This document shows positions 1 through 12,430 of a DNA stretch of 64,000 bases, in pieces (the first letter of the stretch is position 1; the number at the start of each line of letters is the position of its first letter). The stretch spans positions 10,390,404 through 10,454,403 of the forward strand of contig CM022672.1 of NCBI GenBank assembly GCA_012295275.1. Direction: 5' to 3'. The notes beneath the pieces were generated by a model, which ran no database searches, was not told where the DNA came from, and saw nothing but the letters and a program-made list of their open reading frames with translations. This stretch comes from Chrysomallon squamiferum (Eukaryota > Mollusca > Gastropoda > Neomphalida > Peltospiridae). The position numbers and the translations under genes were made by a program.

Positions 1-249
1 GCTGCATGATGTCATTCGTCTCCTGATGTAATTTACAAACCATCATCACAAATCATTACAGAGACGGATCAACGAGTTTTACGAAGGCATAAAAAAAAAA
101 AAAATAAAAAAAAAATAAACCAAAAAAGAAAGAAGAAAAATACAAACAAATAAAAACCAGTGCCAGTGATGAGAAGAAATGGACGCGATCAAAAAGAAGA
201 CTGGTTGGTGCCTTAAAGAGAATGAAAAATATATACAGTTATAAAGTAA

Positions 250-560
250 GTAAACAAATAAGTAGGCGTTGCTGACTCCATTATGTAACTCTGCGCCTGT
301 AGTGGTAATTAAGGAAAATTTCAGAAACATTTCTAATTTGCTAACGAGTTATACGACACATTTATTAAGCATTAATATTATAATTAATTCTTTTAACCGC
401 AACATCAGGTGGAAATTTCACGTTTCGTTAAACACAAACCAGATTTTAATGCGCGCCATTAATTTCCAGCAAATTTAACTGCATATTCATCTCTAATTAG
501 AGGAGGAGCCGAATGAAATGGGCGGTGCGGGCTGGGAGGCGGAGCTAGAATGAATTCCCT
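250..560. promoter_or_regulatory. Possible upstream enhancer or promoter patch
   Basis: This is a complex, non-simple-sequence stretch between low-complexity flanks. It holds several TAATTA/ATTAAT homeodomain-type cores, a CAGGTG E-box near 406-411, GCGCGC near 452, and a G-rich GC-box-like run at about 519-546 (GGGCGGTG and GGGAGGCGG). It lies about 2.7 kb upstream of the putative start codon. Motif clustering is all that can be seen. It may be an enhancer, the promoter of a gene running leftward out of the window, or ordinary intergenic DNA. Confidence 0.25.
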
Positions 561-736
561 TGACAAGACTACATGTGATTAACTTTCTGGAATAACATTT
601 TAAAAATGTGTTTCATACGTCCAAACTTAGGACGATATTTTCTGTAACATCGTTTATTTTTATTTTTTATTTATTTATTATTTTTAAAATAAATTTTATA
701 TCTTAATAGATTCCAGTTTTATTTATTGTTTTATTT

Positions 737-741
<5 letters not shown>

Positions 742-810
<69 letters not shown>
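742..810. repeat. (TTA)n microsatellite
   Basis: An essentially pure TTA trinucleotide run of about 23 units. The surrounding 640-1250 is T-rich low-complexity DNA with TTTA and TTTG runs; I see no gene in it. Confidence 0.95.
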
Positions 811-811
<1 letters not shown>

Positions 812-1487
812 GATGTTGTTTTTAATTCCATTCTCGATATTTCTGAAAAATATGTAAATTAACTGCTATCATTTTTTCCGAAGAGAATTTATTTTTTCCA
901 GCAATATAATATTGATTTAATTTTTATTTAATTGAGAAGCATCAATTTAACGTTATATTTATGAATGAAAAGATTGTTGTTGTTGTTTTTATTTATTTGT
1001 ATTTATTTATTTATTTATTCAATTTTTAAAATAATTTTTAAATATTTTTCTGTAGTTAAGTTAGCCTTTTTATTTAATATTATTACATTTATTTATTTGT
1101 TTGTTTGTTTGTTTGTTTGTAAATGTTTTTATTTATATCATCATCATCGTTATATATACATCACAGAGTGTTTGCAAGTTTTGAAACAGTTTCGTTTATT
1201 GTGTATGATTTAAGGACGAAATTAATGGAGCTATAATAAACAAATAAATATTTAGTTTTGATTTATAAAGTATTTTAGTGTCATTTGTTACGTTCTGATT
1301 GTGTCACCCTCTGAAAAGCGACAAATCGTGCAGCGATTTAATCTTTTTTTTTCCTCTCTGTTTACAATCATGAAAGCAAACGTTTGGGCCTTTTTTATGA
1401 TCTTTAATATTGAATGTATTCGTTTATAATAGTTATAGTAACACAGATTTACTATATTTCCAATTTTGTTTTAAATATAATAATAAT

Positions 1488-1602
1488 TAAGGATGATGAT
1501 GATGATAACAGTAATAATAATAATAATAATAACAGTACTAGTAGTAATAGGTGTTGTAAGAGTTGTAGTAGTAATAATAATGATTATAATAATAATAATA
1601 AT

Positions 1603-1650
<48 letters not shown>

Positions 1651-1742
1651 AATAATAATAACAGTACTAGTAGTAATAGGTGTTGTAAGAGTTGTAGTAG
1701 TAATAATAATAATGGTAATAATAACAAAACAGCAACAACAAC

Positions 1743-1774
<32 letters not shown>

Positions 1775-1780
1775 AGAAGA
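1488..1780. repeat. Compound GAT/AAT/AAC trinucleotide repeat with an internal duplication
   Basis: GAT, AAT and AAC runs are interleaved with a 54-bp non-repetitive block that occurs twice, at about 1528-1581 and 1657-1710, on either side of the AAC run. The two block copies are near-identical. Long open frames here, giving poly-Asn, poly-Ile/Val or poly-Leu, are by-products of trinucleotide periodicity. I do not call them genes. Confidence 0.9.
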
Positions 1781-2339
1781 AGAAGAAAGAAATGTGTTCT
1801 GGTCGAAGCATTCAACAGGTTGTTTAAATTACAGTTATACGGTATCGTTTAGGTTTGAATCTTGTGGGTGATGTGTTCTCTGTAGGAAACACTTCTTCCT
1901 GCCAGTACCAAAATGTAGAAGGTTTCCTTCCCCTCAAGATTTTGTCCGAATTCCCCAAATTAATGTAACGATTAATAAACGACAATTAATTAAAGACCTC
2001 TAATAGTGTTGTTAAAGTACTGATAATAATATTAGAAATACTTAATAATAATACTTTTTTTTTTTTTTTAAATATATGAGATGCATTTTGTATTAACTAT
2101 CAGTTCTGCATCATAAAAAATGACCCGTTCTGTAATAAAACTTGGAATCCATTTTGTAGTAACATTTGGCCCGTTCTGAAATAATATTATAATATATGAA
2201 GTGTTATGGAAGATTGTACAGATATATAATATACCCGTTTTTTATACATTAAGGTGGGATTTAACGAGTTTGTTGTGCTTCATTGGCAAGATCAAATCGC
2301 CTCGGTGGAACTGGTTACAGTTTATTCCGGAACCAGTGC

Positions 2340-2479
2340 TCCATGACTTGGTCGTGATCAAGCATATACACGCGCACGCACGCACTTACACATTCGCAAA
2401 AAACACACATACATATGTTTCTGCATCTATGCATTTGTGTGTGTTTATATAGTTTGTATGTACGTACGTGTTCATAATA

Positions 2480-2511
<32 letters not shown>

Positions 2512-2557
2512 CGTGTAGGTGTGTGTTTCTATGTATTATGAGTGTATGTATGTATAT

Positions 2558-2592
<35 letters not shown>

Positions 2593-2600
2593 ACATATAC
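2340..2600. repeat. Compound CA/GT/GTAT microsatellite
   Basis: Runs of GTAT tetranucleotides (about 2487-2512) and GT dinucleotides (about 2562-2590) with interspersed TA. The flanking 1810-3059 is otherwise ordinary AT-rich DNA in which I see no coding signal. Confidence 0.9.
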
Positions 2601-3059
2601 AGTTATGATGATTGAATAGATATGTTTGTGTTTAATAATAACAATAATAAAATATTTGTGTGTGCGTTATGTTGGTGTATACGGATTTATAAATGATACA
2701 TTCTTTAACAAAAGAAAAAAACAACTTGTTCGCACTTTAGTTTATAGTTAAACAGAAAATCTGTTCTGTTTAAATCCGTTCAGTATAATACATATATACA
2801 TATAGATAACCAGTAATATATAAATTTACCCAGCGTGTTCTATAGATGTAAGATAGATCTTGCCCACATTCGTGTTTATCAATCATTCGTATTGATACTA
2901 GAATGGTAATTTGTATTTCAGATAACTTATTATTCCGTTTCATACAGAAAAATCAATTTAGCAACAGTTCACTTTATTTTATTAACATAAACATTATTTT
3001 AATGTATTACTACACCTGAGAGTAATGAATAATTTTAAGTCACTAAATAACATTAGCCC

Positions 3060-3296
3060 ACCTTTTCACTTGTCCTTTCGATGCTCTCTGTTTACTGCAA
3101 TGTACGCGTGACCTAATTGTTGTTTTGTCGCGCATGCGTACTGTCGGCCAGTGGGTCGGGGACTAGGTTCTCTGATATTTGGCCGTATTAAAATTTGTTA
3201 TATTGAGGTTCCTTCAAACTGACAGCTATTATTTTCTAAAGAAAATATATGTGTGGATCTCTCTACAATAATTTATGTTGTCTGTAACCAAGAAAT
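3060..3296 (+). promoter_or_regulatory. Probable promoter and 5' leader of the exon 1 gene
   Basis: Composition changes here from AT-rich to a locally GC- and CpG-richer stretch (CGATG, TACGCGTG, GTCGCGCATGCGTA, GTCGGCC, GGGTCGGGG), which is unusual for this window. The palindromic GCGCATGCGT at 3130-3139 closely matches the metazoan NRF1 site (GCGCATGCGC core). It lies about 160 bp before the putative start codon, where NRF1 sites often sit in TATA-less promoters. I see no convincing TATA box, and the transcription start cannot be placed from sequence alone. Composition, motif and the downstream start codon with a splice donor are mutually consistent. Confidence 0.5.
3249..3287 (+). other. 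Short upstream ORF in the probable 5' UTR
   Basis: An ATG at 3249 opens a 12-codon frame ending at TAA 3285-3287, nine bases before the main ATG and in the same frame. If transcription starts upstream of 3249 this would be a uORF that could dampen translation of the main frame. Its TAA is also the in-frame stop showing that the main frame does not extend further 5'. Confidence 0.4.
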
Positions 3297-3405
3297 ATGA
3301 TTCAGACGTCGGAAAAAGCCGATTCCAACCAAGTACATGCATCTTCCGATAACTCTGTGGAAGAACCTGTACCGTCTGCCGACCTAGAGGATAATGCTGT
3401 CGAAG
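3297..3405 (+). CDS. First coding exon of an unrecognised protein (36 codons + 1 nt)
   Basis: ATG at 3297 has A at -3 and is the first methionine after an in-frame TAA at 3285. The frame encodes a polar, acidic N-terminus starting MIQTSEKADSNQ and ending DLEDNAVE. This is typical of a disordered amino-terminal tail; there is no signal peptide or membrane segment. The frame runs into GAAG|GTAAAG, a good 5' splice site at 3405|3406, leaving phase 1. Codon use is mixed and includes several CpG codons, unlike the AT-rich flank. The CpG-rich promoter-like DNA lies just upstream. I do not recognise the family. The phase matches the candidate exon at 58896. The main doubt is that the exon is short and rests on composition, start context and donor only. 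Confidence 0.65.
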
Positions 3406-3955
3406 GTAAAGCTAATTTCCAGCACTCTCTGTAGTGAGGGTTTAAATAAAGACTGTGCATAGTTGACGTGGGGCCAATTAAGCACGTGCACCCAATAATA
3501 TATCGCTGTGTTGACATGCACGTGAGAGCGAACTAAGCGGTTGTATAGGTATAGGAAATGGTGTCAACCGGTGTGCAGCCTAACATTCCCTTGTATGTGC
3601 TTCATACCCGTTACCTTTATCGCTTACTAATTTTTAGATTGCATTTTCCCCCTATAAATAAATATTATAAGAGTTGATTTTGAGTGGAAATAGATATGAA
3701 TAATGAATGGGTTTTATTTACTGTTTTTGAAGGTAGTTCTACTTGTAAAACGTCAAACATGCTTTTGGTTTTATGGGAAGTTGGCTATAGTTTGTTCCAG
3801 AATTATTTGGTACGTAAATTATTACTGTAAACAAACGTGATTTTTCCAGTTCCAGTGTTTCAGTTTGACTTTATGAATGTGGGTGACACTGTCATGTTTA
3901 TAACAGTAATAAATGCTATTGAATAATGGCCAAAATAAATCTTTTTAATCAGTAT

Positions 3956-3986
<31 letters not shown>

Positions 3987-6395
3987 TATTTATAAATTTC
4001 ACATCCATTTGCTCGTTTTTGTTTCAAAGCATTTGGTAAATCAAAGGAAAATAATATTTTTGTTTTCAGTTTTTATTTTCCAAACAGTACATTTTTAAAT
4101 CTAAAGGAACAATCCATGCAGATAACAATCATCAGTAAAAATGTATTGGTAAAAAGTAATAGTTGTCAGTTTGAAGATTTTGTTTATATATATTAAAACA
4201 CTACTCCAGATACCAGTTGTCCCTGACTTCATGGTCGTCAGTTTTTTCATTTGACTAATACGAGTATCTTTGATATAAAACTCATCTATTATGGACACAA
4301 TCTTTTAATGACCACTGTCCAGGGTGTGACAGGTTTTCTCCCTTACAATGGAGTTATTTTTCAAATAAACATCTTTCCTTCATTTATTTTTAGCCATGAT
4401 CATTTTTTTAGCTATAACATGTTTTTTGTGTATTTTCATCAAAGATAGTAATGAGTTCACACAAATTCCTTAAATCACAAGATTAAAGACTTATTACAGT
4501 GGTCCCACATGATAAGGACATATAGTTACTCAGAGATGTTCATTAACTGAACTGTCATCCAAGATATCTGTACTGAGAATGGAAAGTGGGCTGTGGTGTA
4601 GTTGGTTAGAATTGCAGAGGGTTGATGAGTTTGTCAGTTAATTAATAAATTTCTTCCAGTTTCTTGTGAATTAATTAGTTGGGTTTTTGCACTGGTTTCT
4701 GCAAACAACAGTTTTAGAGCAGGCAACTCACTGAATGTTAAACTGCTTGTCAGTCAGAGTGGAATATAGGCAGTGCTTAGATTGATTGCTTGACAAATGA
4801 ATTGCAAGATAAATGTTTCTCAGTGTATCCATTATGCTATGTTATATTTCAATCATTCATTTATTTCTCAAGGACCATCATATGCATGATTATGGCTATC
4901 TTAATGAACTTAAACTAAGTGGGCATCACTGAAAGTGGTAACAGAAGCTATTTTTTATTTTATATTTATATACTGAAAAAATCTTAATAAATTTATTAAT
5001 AATTAAATCACACTGAGATGTAGTTCAGTGTGTGTTGATGTCAGATAATAGATGGACTACTGTATTTCTTGTCAGTACAGATGAAAATTAATGTCAACAG
5101 CACACAACAAAATTCTGGCTCAGTTTGTATGACATTTTTATACAGTTAGTGTTTATCATTTTAAGAACAATTTCAAACAATTTCGAACAGCAGGATGTAA
5201 CTTTGACAATGTCTATCAGTATTTGTTTCAGCATTAACATTAATAAATATTTAAATAAATTGTTATAAAACACTGACAACTAAGGTGTATATAACTTTAC
5301 AGTGTTAGCCAGATTAACAGTATAAGTTAATGCTTTTGTTTAAGAAAAGACTATATCTGTGTGGTTGCAAAAGATGCAAACCACTGCTTTATGAGTTGTT
5401 TTTTCTGGGTTATTTTCTTTTTTGTGGTGTTGATATTTTTTCTAAGATAGGTTCTTTCAGAAATTTAATAACAGTATAATTAAAACTGTTGTATTATTCC
5501 TAAATCTAAACTGTCTTATTATAACCGAGCAATTATATAATTACTAAATAATCACTGTTTTGATAAGTAAAGAGTTTTTTAATTATTAGCAACATTATGT
5601 TCAGTAATTTTAATTTTTATTAGAGATGGCTACGTATTTTTTTTTCCTTGAGGAAAAGTAGTAGTTAATATAAGTTGTCCTCCAGATATTCAGGGATACT
5701 GTTAACCTGTTATATTATTTCTTAATTCTAAATAACTTATATTTGTTCCCATACAAAATTTTCATATGTCCCTTCCCCTATCGGTGCACTTTTCTGTTTG
5801 CCTTTTTTTACTATTTTTTTCAATTTGAGTTTCGAAACTAAACTAAAATAAATAAAATAAACAAAATCAAAAACCAGTGTTAAAAGAAACCAGATCCATC
5901 ATAAAACATGGTGTTTTATTTGCTGTACAAGACCTGGTAGGAAAAGATCACATAATACATTAGATGTTATTTATAGTACTTGCAGATGTGCACTGTATAC
6001 ACTCATACTGTTTGTAGTTTCTGTTCCTGTAATATATATTATTTAACACACTCAATAGGTAGTAGTATAGAATATCATCAGCTGAAAATATCTGAAGCAT
6101 GAATGATAAATCATTAAAGTTATATCAGTATTACTGCTGCGGTAAAACTGGCAAATCCAGCAAAATAGTTGTTAATATAATAATAAGGGTATATTATATT
6201 CTCAGATACAAAGAAGAGCTTGATTATGTTTGTACAAAGGAAGATTATAATTGTATCAACTTTTAGAATTAAGACATTCTCAGAGGAATTATTAAGTTCA
6301 CTGGTGATCTTTTTAAGCAGTAAATAACAATATGCATATGTACATATGTGTATACCTCCATATACGCACACATACACACACACATGTAAACACAC

Positions 6396-6429
<34 letters not shown>

Positions 6430-6441
6430 ATACATACATAC

Positions 6442-6486
<45 letters not shown>

Positions 6487-6495
6487 TATACATAC

Positions 6496-6543
<48 letters not shown>

Positions 6544-7770
6544 ACACACACACACATATATATAATATTTGATATATAATAATGACTAAAGTTGCTGTTG
6601 ATTCACTGGCTGAGTGAGATTGGTTAGAAGGCTTGCCCATGCCAGGCATGCTAGATAACGGTTTTCTCTGATTAGAACATCACTTGCTAGCATACTTTAA
6701 TGTGTTAATTTACAAAAGAATTAGAAACATTTAAAGATACCTATATACATTTTTATTTGATTTAAAGTACAATTTATTTTATTGAAAGTAGTAGCACTGA
6801 ATGTTTTATATGCATTTTCTTAAAAAATTGGATGATACATTTCATTCCTCTGATATACCATTTGTTGAGCATTGGGCAGAATGGGAATTACAGCTGTAAA
6901 GTTATGTTAAATTACAGTGTTAATGACAACTGAATTTTGAAAAAGTATCAGAAATATTTTTTTTTAAACATCATTTCTCTAAAAATATTTTGATAAAATA
7001 TAAAAAATATTTAATAATAACAATTATTTTATTTTTATTTTTAAAAAAAATCAGTATTGTTATGAAAATAAGTCCTTGGTTTGCAGCTAAGTGCAAAGAA
7101 AGTACTGGTATGTTATTGGTTAATATTAAACAACAAGAAAGATACAAAAATATGCAGTATTTATATTTATAATCTGTTGTCAGTAATCCAGAGTAGTGAA
7201 AGGTATGTCTAATATATCAAAATACCTTGCAAGAAATTTTAATTTTAATTTTAATTTTTTTTTTAATAAAACTGATAAACATGAAATCCGTCATGATTTG
7301 CCCAGAAAAAAAAAGTCCTTCCTGATTATATTTTCATCCAACAGTCAAAAGAGTACTAAAACTATGTTAATTAAAATTCTGTTCTATTTGCCAGAAGGAT
7401 AAAATAAGTACTAACGATAATATTGTATAATAATTTTTACTCCTCAGTTTGAATAGGCCTAAATAAAATTAATAAATTTTAACAAATAGCACAGAATTTC
7501 ATCTTAATAAAAAATTGTTGTTAGGAAAATAATAAAAACAGTTTATGATAATATTGAACTATAATTCTTATTATAATTAAAAAAAAAAAAACCCGCTGAA
7601 TATATAAATATAATCTGTAAAGGAAGAAGATCCCTTACTAATATATTTTATTTAAAATATGGGATTGAACATGTTCTATTTAAGATGGTACAGCTTTAAG
7701 GATACAGTTAAGAACTATTCAGATAGCAAGTAAAGAAACTTGTTGAAGCCATTTTCTGAACTGCTCCATC
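3406..7770. other. Gene-free AT-rich stretch of the intron
   Basis: AT-rich DNA with no recognisable gene. It holds a (TTTA)n run at about 3953-3988 and a CA/TA microsatellite at 6360-6570. Long frames at 6.1-6.6 kb are translations of the microsatellite (Tyr-Ile or Thr-His repeats) and are not genes. A tRNA-like A-box (TGGTGTAGTTGG) near 4594 hints at a worn SINE, but I could not follow it to a B-box. Confidence 0.7.
6360..6570. repeat. Compound (CA)n/(TA)n/(CATA)n microsatellite
   Basis: Alternating CA, TA and CATA runs across about 200 bp. It could form cruciform or Z-like structures and accounts for all overlapping reading frames. Confidence 0.95.
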
Positions 7771-7772
7771 CA

Positions 7773-7850
7773 GTTAGCAGCAAATAATCTTTTATATGCA
7801 CCTTTGCACATACAGGATCATACACACCACAACCTTGATTACACCAGAAC
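7773..7850 (+). repeat. Fragment of a dispersed mollusc-type repeat
   Basis: A block containing TTAGCAGCAAATAATC, CTTTTATATGCACC, ACAGGATCATACAC and ACCTTGATTACACCAG follows, with mismatches, the order of a very common repeat I recall from gastropod and bivalve genomes (TTAGCAGCAAGGGATC, CTTTTATATGCACC, ACAGGATAGTACATACC, CCTTTGATACACCAG). The match is from memory and should be confirmed. It is the best taxonomic clue in the window. Confidence 0.5.
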
Positions 7851-8696
7851 CTAACACATCATGACAAGGCACAATAGTGATAAATATAATTGTGATTTTA
7901 AAACTCCCAAGTTGCAACTCCAAGCACTACATTTATCATCGAAACAGCAAAGGGTTTAAAATGCCAGACAGACTATTTATTTCATTCTACAAAAATGATA
8001 CCTGATAGGATTTTAAATGTTTTATTTTTTTTATTTTTTTTAAATTTCTTAAATTTCACACTTCATACCATAGTGTTAAAAAATAACGACATGGATCATG
8101 TATGTATGTAGTTAGCTTTACTCAGTCCATTTTTTTTTTTTTTTTCTACTTATATCCAAGTTTCAGTTTTACTGTCCCTCACAATTTATTTGTTTTTATT
8201 TAAAATACATTACTGTTGTTGTTACTTGTTGGAATGTTTTAGAACTGGAAAAGAAAAAAACATCTTTAAAAAAAATTATAAAAACATTCTGTATATATAC
8301 AATACAGCATGTAATACAAAACATGACCACAAAATAGTTGTGTCTGATTCAGAAAAAATGTTTAAAGGTCACTTCAGGGATGCTGACCTGTCCATTGTCC
8401 TGTTACAGATAGCTACAGGCCAGTGAACTACATGCTTTCACATCACTGAACATCACTAAACTAGTTTATATATCTCCACTGCTGTGCTCAGTAAAGCTAT
8501 CTGTTACTACTGCAATACATCACCAGCAGTAATGTGTGTGTCTACTCAGTCTGTACAGCTTGGAGGTCACAATGAATGACATATCTCATATCAGTGGAGA
8601 TAGCAAATAATTGTTAGTTCATTTATAACTCGATTTGGTTTAAATATGATATACATGAATAAGTGTTGAATTAACATACATATTAAAATACAATTA

Positions 8697-8775
8697 CAGT
8701 GGACTTGGTCAAAAACCGGATTCGTTTGGGGACAATGTAGGCAGTTTTAGACAGAGTGCTGGTTTATAAAGATTA
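8697..8775 (+). mobile_element. Terminus of a pogo-like (CAGTGGAC) MITE
   Basis: TTACAGTGGACTTGGTC begins with CAGTGGAC after a TA, followed by a CCGGATT motif. Two related copies with the same end lie at about 10025-10155 (minus) and 33755-33890 (plus). A TA target and CAGTGG end fit pogo/Tigger-type elements; family assignment is inferred. Poly-T runs at 8866-8892 and 8899-8911 follow downstream. Confidence 0.35.
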
Positions 8776-8865
8776 AAATGACATGAATTGGAATATGTTT
8801 TATTACAAATGTTAAATGTCTATAAAGTGTCAGCTTACAAATAGTCTATCACTGATGGCTGCATG

Positions 8866-8897
<32 letters not shown>

Positions 8898-10024
8898 CTT
8901 TTTTTTTTTTTATTATTTCTCTCCAAAGCAAACTCCTCTGTCCTATGCAAAAGTCTGCTTTTGATAGTAGCAGCAAAAGATTTAATTTGTTTTATCATTT
9001 TAAGAATGTCAGCATCATTGTGTATATTCAGATTTTTGAGTTTATTGGTTTCATACATTTGGTCACTGCATTTTAACATGTCAAATACTGTCTATAGTTA
9101 TATTTAAAACAGCATAACCAGGGTTCAGGTGGTGGGTTGACATGAGCAAAATATTCACCCTTTTTATGTTAAATTTTGTTTTACTTTTAACCTATGGCAA
9201 AGTCTAAGTCTTTTGAAAATATATCACTTGGAAGTTGAAATCAAGACCTCATTTTGCCTTCACTTTGTGCTGTGAACTCACTTTGCATTCAGCCAGCAGA
9301 CTGTATGAATAGCTGCAAAAAGGGATTCTTTTACTGTTGTGATTACATTTTTTTTAACCTTGTATACAAATAAAGTTAATTACGATGGACCTGTACATGT
9401 AAAGATTACAGTTAACAAACCAACTTAAGTCGAGGTCTGAGACTTGAGAAAGCAGGCTGCAAGTATTCGTAAACAAGCATAAGAATAAAACTTGTATTAA
9501 ATAATTTTATCACTTATGGCATCAGCCTGTGTACAATATTATATGTTTAAATTTCGGTTATGTCATATTGTCTCATTTCACATTCACTAAACCTCACTTC
9601 ACTCTAAGGTGTCTACCCTGCATAGCTAAATCTTTCTGTTTTACGCAGTGGATTTGATGAAAACTGTTAATTTTTATTTAGAGAGTTTGATACGTTGCCA
9701 TTTTTTTAGGCTGCTCTGCCATTACAATGAATTTAATAAGACAATGTAAAATGTGCACCATGCATATTTATGCAGACTTCTGCTTTTGACATTTTATCAA
9801 AATGAATATATTCACTTAGGTATCAACACACTAATAATAATCTTGTTCATTTAGCTGCTAATGGTAATTACAAAAAGTATGGCATCATTGTTTATCAAGC
9901 CTTCAAAGACAAGCGATAATTTTATCTCCCATGGAAGCCTCATTTAATTATGTGCAAAATTTGCAAAATCATATGCTGATGTTGACAAAACTAATTACTA
10001 TTCAACTTGTTCTTTTGTTCTGGA

Positions 10025-10155
10025 ATTTATACCTAAATCTGAAGTAGACAGCATCCAGATTAGTCAAGGTTTTGTTCATGATAGGTTAACTTGGTGCTAG
10101 TTTATACAGAAATCCAGATTAGTCAGAGGCTGGTTTTCACAGCATCCACTGTATG
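10025..10155 (-). mobile_element. Copy of the CAGTGGA-ended dispersed element, minus orientation
   Basis: Read on the minus strand from about 10155, it runs TACAGTGGATGCTGTG, then two blocks with CTAATCTGGAT, then a GAACAAAACC segment. The same order occurs on the plus strand at 33755-33890, so the two are inverted copies of one family. I see no coding capacity. Confidence 0.5.
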
Positions 10156-10399
10156 TGATATAATCAGTGTAATACCACTAAAGTGCATGTGATTTAGAAG
10201 ATGAAGGTGATGGTGAATGAGTTGCCATACATTAAAAGAAAAAGTGCATATACATAATTGCATGTTAACATTCTAAAAGGTTAACTGTACACATTTTGTA
10301 ATGATATTCCATCTTGCTGTGCTCATATTACTAATATTAGTCTTCATTTCTTACATCATTAAAGGAAGATTTCGATTTCTTACTGATTAATCCAGAATT

Positions 10400-10428
10400 A
10401 ACACACACACACACACACACACACACAC
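10400..10428. repeat. (CA)n microsatellite
   Basis: A pure CA run of about 14 units. A similar run lies at about 10773-10803. The DNA between and up to 11600 is AT-rich, with TA, poly-A and ATT runs and no gene signal. Confidence 0.95.
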
Positions 10429-10769
10429 GATGTATTCTGATGACCACCAGGTATCAAGCATTTTTAATACATTTTTGATATATAATATTTAAGTGAGATG
10501 AAATTTGATGATGCTGTTCTTATTGCTGTTAATATCTTTCAACAACAACGTGTGTATCTTTACTTAAAGTGGAATATACAGATCATTGCCCTTAATCAAA
10601 CAGTTGTTAATGATGGCTAGAAGTGAAATAACTCATGAAGACTGCTGAAAAGGGTTGATAATATCTGACTTTACCACCAGTCACATCCTCAAATTAGGAA
10701 AAATATTAAATATTTCACTACATTCAGTTTGTGTTGTAAGATAATTGTTTAATCCTATATGACACTAAC

Positions 10770-10805
<36 letters not shown>

Positions 10806-11664
10806 CAGAGTAAGTTAAAGGAAAAAAGGATACAAAAATGTTCATTTTGTTCAGGATAAAAAATGTTTTATTATATTTTTATTGCATTTGAAAAAAAAAA
10901 AAAAAATTATCTGACATCAGCAATATATTGAGGTTAATGAATATTGTGATTTTTTATCTAATCTTCTGGTTATTTTCAGTTTCCATAACTATTTCAGTTA
11001 TATATATATATGTTTTTATTATTATTATTTTTTATTGTTATTATTAATGTCTTAAAAAAATATGGGAATTAGTTGAAATCATTTGTGCATATTCTGGGTA
11101 TGCTGCACCTCCATCAAATATGGTTAATTCATGATAAAGTTTCACTCAATAATATAATATTATAATGGAAAAATAACTTCTATTCCCTGCTATGAAATAC
11201 TTTAGGTTTTTTCTGAAATATCTCTGCACACCCCATAGCTAATAGTGACACAATATGGCACAGAGCAGATGGCAAAAATATCAAATGTCAAAAGAGTAAG
11301 ATTCTATCAGCAAATCCAATGACAATAACCACAATATGTCACTGGTTGAAACTAATGGTTGTTTCTTGTGCTTCTCTGCATTAGCACAATACTTAGTACC
11401 AACCCAAATAGGTTCAGTTCTTCCTATCAGCACAGTCTTTTAATCAAAAAGTAACAATATGGTACAAATTAAGTTTTGAAACCAGTATTTATACTTCATC
11501 AAAAAGAAACAATAGACAAAATATGCAAGGAATCATCTCTTATAATATCATTATTTATGATCATATCACAGTAAAATCTGACATGAGTATGTGACAGTGT
11601 TCTTGCTATGTACTGTTGGTAGTAGAGGCATTTTCATTGAGGATTATTGCAAGAAATGCTGAAA

Positions 11665-12430
11665 TCAGTCTCTTGTTTGGCCACCAGCAGCAGCAATCAC
11701 TGCACAGTATCTTATAGACTAAACATATCTCTGAATCCAGGCACGTGGAATTCTAGCTCATTGTTTGTGTAGTGCATGTGACAGTTGTGATAGAATCTGA
11801 GGCTCCAGGTCATGCTGACGTACACATCTGTCTAGTTCATCCCACAGGTATTCAGTGAGGTAGAGATCTGGTAGTCTTGATGACCATGGCAGCATGTTAT
11901 TTGTTCCCATTCTGTAGAAAATCCATTGTCTTAAAGAGTTCTCTCTATCAGTCTAATAAATGGGAAGCATGTGAAGGCAAAGCGTTTCATGCTAGTAGCA
12001 TATAGCTGTCATGTTACCATGTGCAAACCAAAGTTTATTTCCTCTGGTCTGTGAAATGGCTCACCACAGTATGATAGTCCTTCCACTGAATTTGTCAGTT
12101 TGAATGATGCAGTTCCTGGGAGAACTTTCTTTGCAGCATCTGAAAACACATTGTCATCCATCACATCACTGTAAAAGGAAACGTGACTCATCACTGAATC
12201 ATATTCACCACCAATTACCCAAGTTCCATCTCTTATACATTCATGCATCAGCAAACATATAAATGTTGAAGTTGATGCACAGGACCAACAAAGTTTGCTC
12301 CAAATGGTTTGTGCAGACACACTTTGCAAATCAGTTACGCATCCAGCAGTGGAAGTTCAGTGGCCCAAGTGCAGAACCCAGATCTTCTGCTGCACTTCTG
12401 GACCAGTCTTCAGCTGACTGAAGTGCTGGT
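11665..12430 (-). pseudogene. Tc1/mariner-type transposase pseudogene
   Basis: On the minus strand the 3' half reads, in one frame with two stops, PDLYLTEYLWDELDRC, then ARIPRAWIQRYV, then CAVIAAAGGQTRD. This is the characteristic carboxy-terminal region of Tc1-like DDE transposases (family pattern PDLNPIEHLWDEL ... IPQ ... VI.A.GG.TRY) and includes the third catalytic acidic position. Further upstream the block FSDESRF, which carries the second catalytic Asp of the family, appears in another frame near 12190. An uninterrupted but out-of-register frame covers 12009-12329. Frameshifts and stops show it is dead. I could not find matching terminal inverted repeats. It sits antisense inside the proposed intron. 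Confidence 0.88.

Noticed and set aside
1414-1827. 137-aa poly-Asn frame and overlapping frames on both strands
   Set aside because: Produced entirely by trinucleotide repeats open in all phases; no coding context.
6120-6649. Overlapping 77-145-aa Tyr/Ile/Thr/His-rich frames
   Set aside because: Translations of a CA/TA microsatellite, present on both strands at once.
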